A stretch of 12,490 nucleotides of DNA from NCBI GenBank assembly GCA_023253905.1, contig JALREG010000337.1:1-12490 (forward strand), written 5' to 3'. The notes below the pieces were generated by a model. The model saw only the letters and a program-made list of their open reading frames with translations, was not told the origin of the DNA and searched no databases. The DNA is from Burkholderiaceae bacterium. Lineage in GTDB: Bacteria > Pseudomonadota > Gammaproteobacteria > Burkholderiales > Burkholderiaceae. Below are positions 7,038 to 12,490 of this stretch, piece after piece; the stretch's first letter is position 1; every line of letters starts with the position of its first letter. A program made the position numbers and the translations under genes.

Positions 7038-8567
7038 ACCCAATCCCAATACGCCAGGGTTCATACGCCGATCCGGGTCGAGCGCATCGCGCAGCCGCGT
7101 GAGTAGCGCGGCCGACCCCGCATCGAGCCGCTCGGCATGGCGGTAAAAGCGCCCCGCCTGGGCATGCGCCGCATCATGACGCTCGAAGCACTCCCGCGCT
7201 TCGGCGCGTAGCCTGCCCACCAGCTCGCGCGCCGCGTCGTTTCGGGGGCGCCCTGCAAAGCGCTCGCGGTTGCGGGCCGACAGATGCTTCAGGTGAATGG
7301 GGTCGAGCTCATCGGGCCAGAAAAACATCGGCTCGATCGTAAGATAAGGACCGGCGGCTGACATCAGATAAGACTGGCGAATGCCGACCGCCTGCATCGC
7401 GGCTCGATGCCGCGAAAACAAGGCTTCCAGGTCAGCAAGTGCGGCCTGCGCTCTGGACGGTGCCAACATGCCGTGCACCGGAATCCAGCGCTCACCTTCC
7501 ACGCCGACGAAGCCCCGGATGGAATAGGGCCGCGCGCGGAGCGCAGTAGGGACCGTGGGTTCGATCTCGCGTGCGGAGCGACTGCAGCGCTCGCGCGCAA
7601 GCGCCATCAGTTGCTCGGCCAGCTGCGCGGTGGGCGCCTCGGCCGTGAGGTGCAACGACCACTTGGCCGCTGCCAGTTCAAATCGGCCCTTCACCATCGA
7701 CGCCATCTCGCGAATCGCCCCCAGCGCCGACCCGGCGCTCGCCGCCACCGCGCCGGCGGTGCGTAGCGCCTCGCCCGCTTCGAGCCGGCCGGCATCTTCG
7801 CCCCGGCTCTGATCAAGCACCAGTGCTCGGGTCACCAGACCGGCTGCGCGCAGCTCGATGATGTCGGCCACCATGACCTGCGGGTCGGCATAAGCAAACG
7901 ACGCGAATGCTGCGGGCTGATCGCGTACCAGGCGAAGCACCACCTCGGTCTTGATGCCGAACACGCCGCAGTCACCGATGAAGAGGCCCGTGAGATCGGG
8001 GCCCGCATGTCGGTGAAATGGCAGGGCGCCGGCACGGGCACCGCTTCCGGTAACGGCAACCGTTCCGTCCGCCAGTACCACCCTCACCCCGAGCACGCCA
8101 TCCATGCTGCCCGGCACATATTGCGAAATCGCCCCACCCACCGTGGTGACCGCCCCCGAGATCGGGCCTGGCACCTGCGAGCGAAGGCCGTGCGGGGCGA
8201 GTGCCTCGGCAAGCCGTTGCCAGCTGACCCCGCTACCCACCACCGCAAACATGTCTTCAGCATGAATCTCGATCCGGTCAAGCCGCGACGAATCGACCAC
8301 CACCGCCGCCGAGGGCGCCGCCAGCCCTCGGGTGTAAGACAACCCGGCCCCCCGCGCTACCACCGGGAGTCCGGCAAGGCAGGCCTGGCGAACGATCTCG
8401 GACACCTCCGTCGTGGACGCGGGCCGAACCACCAGCGCCGCAGGCGCAGGGCGTGGAAACGGAAACAGGTCGGCCACCGCCGCCTCCAGCTCGGGCGCGT
8501 CCGTCACGACATGCTCGGCGCCCAGCCTGGCGCGCAGCGCGGCAGCAAGAGTTTCGATCGACGACAT
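7035..8567 (-). CDS. FAD-linked oxidase/dehydrogenase (GlcD/vanillyl-alcohol-oxidase type)
   Basis: This is a 510-residue flavoprotein of the PCMH-type FAD-binding superfamily. FAD-site segments are ALVVRPASTTEVSEIVR (44-60), VVARGAGLSYTRG (69-81), the GPISGAVTTVGGAISQ loop (134-149) and DLTGLFIGDCGVFGIKTEVV (191-210), where the common SEGTLG is replaced by DCGVFG. The C-terminal half includes YLTIEPMFFWPDE and ends DPDRRMNPGVLGLG, as in FAD-linked oxidases acting on 2-hydroxyacids, phenols or alcohols. The substrate is not determinable. The ATG at 8565-8567 is chosen because the protein then begins with a family-like helix and because GAGG on the minus strand (CCTC at 8577-8580) lies 9 nt upstream; a longer frame to 8741 would overlap the divergent ligase gene. 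No signal peptide is seen. The divergent ligase suggests joint regulation. Confidence 0.9.
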   Translation of the reverse strand: MSSIETLAAALRARLGAEHVVTDAPELEAAVADLFPFPRPAPAALVVRPASTTEVSEIVRQACLAGLPVVARGAGLSYTRGLAAPSAAVVVDSSRLDRIEIHAEDMFAVVGSGVSWQRLAEALAPHGLRSQVPGPISGAVTTVGGAISQYVPGSMDGVLGVRVVLADGTVAVTGSGARAGALPFHRHAGPDLTGLFIGDCGVFGIKTEVVLRLVRDQPAAFASFAYADPQVMVADIIELRAAGLVTRALVLDQSRGEDAGRLEAGEALRTAGAVAASAGSALGAIREMASMVKGRFELAAAKWSLHLTAEAPTAQLAEQLMALARERCSRSAREIEPTVPTALRARPYSIRGFVGVEGERWIPVHGMLAPSRAQAALADLEALFSRHRAAMQAVGIRQSYLMSAAGPYLTIEPMFFWPDELDPIHLKHLSARNRERFAGRPRNDAARELVGRLRAEARECFERHDAAHAQAGRFYRHAERLDAGSAALLTRLRDALDPDRRMNPGVLGLG

Positions 8568-8634
8568 GAGATTCAGCCTCGCTATCTGAAGGCTGCCATA
8601 GTAGCCGTCACGCTGACCACTATCGTTCCAATCC
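8568..8634. promoter_or_regulatory. Divergent promoter/operator region between FAD-linked oxidase and acyl-CoA ligase
   Basis: These 67 nt must hold both outward promoters unless transcripts start inside genes. I find no clear -35/-10 pair on either strand. Two symmetric elements are visible: CAGCCT (8574-8579) with AGGCTG (8590-8595), and the imperfect palindrome GTCACGCTGAC (8607-8617). The second is matched at 10 of 11 positions by the palindrome at 10180-10190, so it is the better operator candidate. Confidence 0.5.
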
Positions 8635-10167
8635 ATGTCTGACAGCATTCGCCACGGCGGTTCACGTTCCATCCTGATTGCCGATGGCATTCGCTCGGCT
8701 GCGTTTCGCACCCCGGAAAAAATCGCCATCACCGAAGGCACGCGCCGCCTCTCCTACCGGCAGCTGGTCGAGCGCATCGACCGCGTTTCGCAGCTCGCCG
8801 CCGGTCTGGGTCTTGGCCGTGGCGACCATGCTGCGATTCAGTGCCGTAATCGGCTCGAGTATCTCGAACTGGTCGCCGGCCTGTCGTCCGCCGGGGTGGC
8901 CTGCGCGACCGTCGGGCCGGCAGCACCCGGGCCTGAGCTGCGTTTCATCTGCGAAGACTCGCGTGCGCGCATTCTGTTTGTCGACGAAGCGCTCGCCGAG
9001 CAGGCGCGAGCCTCGGTGCCGCCGGGAGTCGAGCGCATCGTCGTGATGGAACGCGACTATGAGGCACTGATCAAGCAGGCGCGCTCCTCGCGTCTGGATG
9101 CCGGCATCACCGAACACGACATCTTCTCTGTGCCCTACACCTCGGGCGCCACCGGCCGACCCAAGGGGGTGATGCTCGCGCACCGCGGCCGGGTACTCGC
9201 CTGCTATGCAATGGCCGCAGAGCACGGCTGCTACGGTCCCGACGACCGCGCGGTGGCCACGACGCCCATGTTCCATGGTGCGGGCTTTCTCATGTCACTC
9301 GCGCCGGTGTTCTTCGGCGGCTCGGTGGTGATCATGCCGAAGTTCGACATCGAGGCCCTGCTCGCTGCCATCGAACACACGCGGGCCACCAGCGCCTACA
9401 TGGTGCCCACGCACTTTGCTGCCCTCTTTGCCGCGGGCGAACGCGCGCGTCGCTATGACGTGAGCTCGCTCAAGGCCGTGATCTCCGGCACCGCGCCGCT
9501 CGCACAATCAATGAAAGCCGAGATCATTGCGCATTTCGGCGAGGGCCGGCTGTTCGAGCGCTACGGCACCACCGAGACCAACATCGCCTGCGCGCTGCGA
9601 CCCGCCGATCAATTGCGCAAGATCGCCTGCGTCGGCCAGCCGCTTCCCGCCACCCATCTGCGGGTACTCGATGACGACGGACAGGATGTCGCAGCCGGTG
9701 AGGTCGGCGAACTGGCGGTGGCCTCGCCTTATCTTTTTTCGGGGTATCTCAACCTCCCGGAGGCCACCGAGAAATCGATGCGGGGCGACTGGTTCGTGAC
9801 CGGCGATCTGGCCCGCATCGATGACGAAGGCTATGTGTATCTGGTGGACCGCAAGAACGACATGATCATCAGCGGGGGCGAAAACGTCTATCCCCGAGAG
9901 GTCGAGGAGGTTCTGCTCTCTCACCCGGCAGTTGCCGAATGCGCAGCCGCTGGCCTCCCCCACCCCTATTGGGGTGAACAGGTGACCGCATGGGTGGTGC
10001 TGCGGCCAGACATGAACGCAGAGGCTGACGACCTCGCGCGACTCTGCCGCGAACGACTGTCTGCGTACAAGGTACCAAAGGAGATCCGGCACGTGGCTGC
10101 GCTGCCCCGCAATTCCATGGGCAAGATCCTGCGTCGCGAACTGCGCGCGGGCTGGCCAAGGAGCTGA
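8635..10167 (+). CDS. Acyl-CoA synthetase / AMP-dependent acid-CoA ligase (class I ANL family)
   Basis: This 510-residue enzyme should activate a carboxylic acid with ATP and CoA through an acyl-adenylate. The full motif set is present: phosphate-binding loop YTSGATGRPKGVM (168-180), ERYGTTE (308-314), WFVTGDLARIDDEGY (386-400) with D391, the hinge region DRKNDMIISGGENVYP (405-420) with R406, and the C-terminal PRNSMGKILRREL (491-503) with the adenylation Lys at 497. The acid could be aromatic, malonate-like or medium chain; the binding pocket cannot be read with confidence. It has no signal peptide and should be cytosolic. The ATG at 8635 lacks a clear Shine-Dalgarno, but the next in-frame Met is far inside the protein. 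Downstream genes for a molybdenum hydroxylase follow after 68 nt. Confidence 0.93.
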   Translation: MSDSIRHGGSRSILIADGIRSAAFRTPEKIAITEGTRRLSYRQLVERIDRVSQLAAGLGLGRGDHAAIQCRNRLEYLELVAGLSSAGVACATVGPAAPGPELRFICEDSRARILFVDEALAEQARASVPPGVERIVVMERDYEALIKQARSSRLDAGITEHDIFSVPYTSGATGRPKGVMLAHRGRVLACYAMAAEHGCYGPDDRAVATTPMFHGAGFLMSLAPVFFGGSVVIMPKFDIEALLAAIEHTRATSAYMVPTHFAALFAAGERARRYDVSSLKAVISGTAPLAQSMKAEIIAHFGEGRLFERYGTTETNIACALRPADQLRKIACVGQPLPATHLRVLDDDGQDVAAGEVGELAVASPYLFSGYLNLPEATEKSMRGDWFVTGDLARIDDEGYVYLVDRKNDMIISGGENVYPREVEEVLLSHPAVAECAAAGLPHPYWGEQVTAWVVLRPDMNAEADDLARLCRERLSAYKVPKEIRHVAALPRNSMGKILRRELRAGWPRS

Positions 10168-10169
10168 AA

Positions 10170-10190
10170 CACCGTTATCGTCACGGTGAC
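10170..10190 (+). promoter_or_regulatory. Palindrome/hairpin just after the ligase stop, candidate operator
   Basis: GTCACGGTGAC (10180-10190) is a perfect palindrome around a central G and matches GTCACGCTGAC at 8607-8617 in 10 of 11 positions. The same bases can also pair as CACCGT (10170-10175) with ACGGTG (10183-10188) around a 7-nt loop, so an RNA hairpin is the alternative reading. No T-run follows. Confidence 0.4.
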
Positions 10191-10200
10191 ATTCACACAA

Positions 10201-10216
10201 GCGCCGTCCACGGCGC
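10201..10216 (+). other. Short GC-rich hairpin upstream of the iron-sulfur subunit gene
   Basis: GCGCCG and CGGCGC form a perfect 6-bp stem around the 4-nt loop TCCA. It ends 8 nt before the ribosome-binding site and is not followed by a T-run. It could stabilise the mRNA 5' end or modulate initiation, or be a chance product of high GC. Confidence 0.3.
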
Positions 10217-10224
10217 CGCCCATC

Positions 10225-10232
10225 AGGAGGAG
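10225..10232 (+). promoter_or_regulatory. Strong ribosome-binding site for the iron-sulfur subunit
   Basis: AGGAGGAG, with GGAGG at 10226-10230 placed 5 nt before the ATG at 10236, is the strongest Shine-Dalgarno in the window and fixes the start of the small subunit. It suggests high translation of the molybdenum-enzyme pair relative to the ligase upstream. Confidence 0.7.
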
Positions 10233-10235
10233 ACC

Positions 10236-10691
10236 ATGACTACCATCACCGTCAACGGCCGAAAGCATTCGGTTGAATCGCCCCCGGATACGCCCCTTCT
10301 GTGGGTGCTGATCAGTGAACTCGGCCTCACCGGCCCTAAATATGGCTGCGGTCTCGCGCAGTGCGGTGCATGCACCGTGCATGTGGGTGGGCAGGCCGTT
10401 CGCTCCTGCTCGATCCCTGTGTCGTCCGTCGCTCAGGATGTGGTCACCGTCGAAGGCCTCGGAACCCCGGAGCGACCGCATCCGGTGCAGAAGGCCTTCA
10501 TCGAGGCGCAGGCCGTTCAATGCGGCTATTGCACCAATGGCATGGTGATGGCGAGCGCTGCGCTCCTTGCAAACAATCCCAAGCCCACCGACGCGCAGAT
10601 CCGCGAGGCGCTTAACGGCAATCTTTGCCGCTGCAGCGCCCATCTGCGAATTGTGGCCGCGGTTCGGAAGGCAGCGGAGGTGGCAGCATGA
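10236..10691 (+). CDS. (2Fe-2S)-binding small subunit of a xanthine-dehydrogenase-family oxidoreductase (IorA-like)
   Basis: This 151-residue protein holds two [2Fe-2S] clusters and passes electrons from the molybdenum centre to an acceptor. The N-terminal plant-ferredoxin-type cluster uses CGLAQCGAC (C38, C43, C46) and C58; the C-terminal helical domain cluster uses CGYC (C96, C99) and CRC (C131, C133). Length and layout match the small subunits of isoquinoline 1-oxidoreductase, nicotinate and aldehyde dehydrogenases of this type (about 150 residues). It has no export signal of its own; if the complex is periplasmic it would be carried out with the Tat-signal large subunit. Its stop overlaps the large-subunit start (ATGA, 10688-10691), so stoichiometric translation is likely. 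Confidence 0.94.
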   Translation: MTTITVNGRKHSVESPPDTPLLWVLISELGLTGPKYGCGLAQCGACTVHVGGQAVRSCSIPVSSVAQDVVTVEGLGTPERPHPVQKAFIEAQAVQCGYCTNGMVMASAALLANNPKPTDAQIREALNGNLCRCSAHLRIVAAVRKAAEVAA

Positions 10692-12490
10692 AGCGCCGCG
10701 CCTTTCTCCAGGCGGGCGGTGCGCTCGCCATCAGTTTCACCATCCCCCTCGATACCAGCGCCCAGCCCGCGCTGCCGCCGCGCTTTCAGAACATCAGCGC
10801 CTGGCTCAAAGTGCACCCCGATAGCCGCATCACCTTCCATACTGGCAAGGTTGAGCTGGGAACCGGCATTCAGACGGCGCTTGCGCAGATGATCGCCGAA
10901 GAGCTCGACACCAGCGTCTGGGCGATCGACCTTGTGATGGGTGACACCGAGCTCTGCCCCGACCAGATCGGCACCTTCGGCAGCCTCACCATCATGCTCG
11001 CGGGACCGCAGGTGCGCCAGGCGGCCGCCGAAGCCCGGCTCGCGCTCGTCGAACTGGCATCAAAGCGCTTCAACGCACCCGCCGATCAGATTCGTACGGT
11101 TGACGGGGCAGCCACGGGCCCAGGCGGCGCGCGCGCATCCTATGGCGACCTGGTGGCAGGCGGCACCCTCAGCCGTCCGCTAAACGGCAAGCTGCCGCTC
11201 AGGACCCCCGATCAGTTCAAGGTGATCGGGAAGTCCATCCCGCGGGTGGAATTGCCCGCGAAGGTGTTCGGCTCGCATCGATACATCCATCATGTACGCG
11301 TACCTGGCATGCTGCACGGCCGGGTGATCCGTCCCGCGCTGCCGGGTGCTGAGCCCGTACGGGTCGAGCTGGGATCAATCGCCACCATTCGCGGCGCCCG
11401 CGTGCTGCGTAAAGGCCGATTCATCGCCGTGGTGGCCGAGCGCGAGGTCGACGTCATCCGCGCCGCGCGCGAACTGCGAGTGGAATGGGGTCCGGCGCCC
11501 GCCATGGCCGATCATGGCAAGGTGCAGGCCCTGCTCAGAACACTGCCCGCCACCGATCGCGAGCTCATCAAGACCGGTGACGCCGACCAGGCGATCGCAA
11601 CCGCGCCTCGCCGGCATGAGGCCGACTACTATGTGCCCTACCAGCTGCATGCATCGATCGGCCCCTCCTGTTCCGTGGCCGACGTGGGTCCCGAAGGTGC
11701 AACCGTCTGGTCCGCCACGCAGAGCTCGCACAACACGCGTTTAAGTCTCGCGACACTGCTCGGCATGAAGCCTGAGCAGGTCCGCCTGATCTGGACCGAG
11801 GGCTCGGGCTGCTATGGCCAAAACGGTTCTGACGATGTCTCGGCCGACGCGGCGCTCCTGTCGCAACTTGCAGGAAAGCCGGTTCGGGTTCTATGGAGTC
11901 GTCGCGACGAGCATCTGTGGGAGCCCAAAGGCACGGCCATGACCATGCGGGTACGCGCGGGGCTCGATGCCGCGGGCAACGTGGCCGGATGGAACTATGA
12001 GGTCTGGAGCCCCAACCATGCGCTGCGGCCCTTTTATGGCATGGCGGGCAACATGCTCGCGGGCGATGAAACCGGCATGCCCGCGAAGTATCTGCAGGCG
12101 GGCGCCGACCGGAACGCAAAGGCCACCTATGTATTCCCGGCCAACAAGACCACGCTTCACCTGGTTGAGCGTTCACCGGTCCGATCGTCATCGCTGCGCG
12201 GCCTGGGCTCGCCTCAGAACACGTTTGCCAATGAGTCCTTCATCGATGAACTCGCAGCGCTCGCGGGCGCCGACGCCATCGACTACCGCATCCGCCACTT
12301 GAAAGATGAGCGCGCCATCGAAGTGCTGCGTGCGGTCCGCGATCTCGCACAATGGGAGACGCGGGCGAGCGGTACGCGCCGAAGCGGCGCCGGACGTGGC
12401 GTGGGCTTCGTGCATTACGACAATGTCTCAGCCTACGCGGCGGTGTCGATGGATGTGAAGGTCGATGCGGCAACTGGCGCGATCCGCGTG
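10688..12490 (+). CDS. Molybdopterin-binding large subunit, xanthine-dehydrogenase family (IorB-like), 3' truncated by window
   Basis: The frame gives 601 residues and is still open at the window end; relatives have roughly 700-760, so the C-terminus, including the expected catalytic Glu region, is missing. The N-terminus MKRRAFLQAGGALAISF is a twin-arginine signal (RRAFL plus hydrophobic core), pointing to folded export to the periplasm. Further segments are FHTGKVELGTGIQTALAQMI (50-69), the hammerhead-like part around 190-270, GSGCYGQNGSDDVSADAALL (372-391) and GLGSPQNTFANESFIDELA (505-523), all typical of the isoquinoline 1-oxidoreductase beta/aldehyde dehydrogenase group. The enzyme would hydroxylate a heteroaromatic ring or oxidise an aldehyde with water as oxygen source. 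No FAD (CoxM-type) subunit is adjacent, so a cytochrome c acceptor, possibly encoded downstream, is expected. The substrate is not assignable. Confidence 0.93.
   Translation, partial: MKRRAFLQAGGALAISFTIPLDTSAQPALPPRFQNISAWLKVHPDSRITFHTGKVELGTGIQTALAQMIAEELDTSVWAIDLVMGDTELCPDQIGTFGSLTIMLAGPQVRQAAAEARLALVELASKRFNAPADQIRTVDGAATGPGGARASYGDLVAGGTLSRPLNGKLPLRTPDQFKVIGKSIPRVELPAKVFGSHRYIHHVRVPGMLHGRVIRPALPGAEPVRVELGSIATIRGARVLRKGRFIAVVAEREVDVIRAARELRVEWGPAPAMADHGKVQALLRTLPATDRELIKTGDADQAIATAPRRHEADYYVPYQLHASIGPSCSVADVGPEGATVWSATQSSHNTRLSLATLLGMKPEQVRLIWTEGSGCYGQNGSDDVSADAALLSQLAGKPVRVLWSRRDEHLWEPKGTAMTMRVRAGLDAAGNVAGWNYEVWSPNHALRPFYGMAGNMLAGDETGMPAKYLQAGADRNAKATYVFPANKTTLHLVERSPVRSSSLRGLGSPQNTFANESFIDELAALAGADAIDYRIRHLKDERAIEVLRAVRDLAQWETRASGTRRSGAGRGVGFVHYDNVSAYAAVSMDVKVDAATGAIRV

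Noticed and set aside
8568..8741. 58-residue N-terminal extension of the FAD-linked oxidase on the minus strand
   Set aside because: It runs into the first 107 nt of the divergent ligase gene and removes the intergenic promoter space. The internal ATG at 8567 has a GAGG upstream and begins the conserved domain.
9508..10200. Long minus-strand open frame of 230 codons opposite the ligase
   Set aside because: Antisense shadow of conserved ligase motifs, with no recognisable domain of its own and no promoter or ribosome-binding site seen.
10440..10450. GTCACCGTCGA inside the iron-sulfur subunit gene as a third copy of the palindrome
   Set aside because: It matches only one arm, lacks symmetry and encodes conserved-frame residues, so it is probably coincidence.
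11568..12191. Minus-strand open frame of 207 codons opposite the molybdopterin subunit
   Set aside because: Composition is rich in Arg, Pro and Ser as expected for an antisense frame in GC-rich DNA; the plus strand carries conserved family motifs throughout.

Overview
The window is high-GC, densely packed bacterial DNA. The histidine-utilisation genes of the formylglutamate type, a Bug-family (TctC-like) solute-binding protein and a Tat-exported isoquinoline-oxidoreductase-type molybdenum enzyme together suggest a betaproteobacterium, most likely of the order Burkholderiales. That assignment is inferred from gene content and codon use, since no rRNA gene lies in the window.

Positions 1-4387 hold the distal part of a hut operon, all on the plus strand: the 3' end of hutC (repressor), then hutD, hutI, hutG and hutF. 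Three of the four junctions are 4-nt start/stop overlaps (GTGA, ATGA, TTGA) and the fourth is a 7-nt gap, so the genes are almost certainly co-transcribed and translationally coupled. HutF plus HutG defines the five-step route: imidazolonepropionate to formiminoglutamate (HutI), to N-formylglutamate and ammonia (HutF), to glutamate and formate (HutG). The first two enzymes, HutH and HutU, are not in the window and presumably lie upstream.

Positions 4388-7014 (plus strand) hold a small unrecognised protein, a class I SAM-dependent methyltransferase with a long N-terminal region that starts 4 nt after it, and a Bug-family periplasmic binding protein. Their physiological role is not clear from sequence.

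Positions 7035-12490 look like a catabolic module. A minus-strand FAD-linked oxidase (GlcD/VAO type) is divergent from an acyl-CoA synthetase (AMP-forming). Downstream of the synthetase lie a two-[2Fe-2S] small subunit and a Tat-signal molybdopterin-binding large subunit (truncated by the window end) of a xanthine-dehydrogenase-family oxidoreductase. A plausible reading is oxidation or hydroxylation of an organic substrate at the cell envelope, oxidation by the flavoenzyme, and CoA activation of the resulting acid. The substrate cannot be named. The divergent intergenic region and the region before the small subunit share a near-identical 11-bp palindrome (GTCACGCTGAC / GTCACGGTGAC), a candidate operator for common regulation.

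No tRNA, rRNA, CRISPR array, insertion sequence or phage gene was seen. No gene-free stretch exceeds about 95 nt. Nothing in the window is clearly a new defence or mobile system; the least explained items are the small protein plus methyltransferase pair and the unassigned oxidase/ligase/molybdoenzyme cluster.
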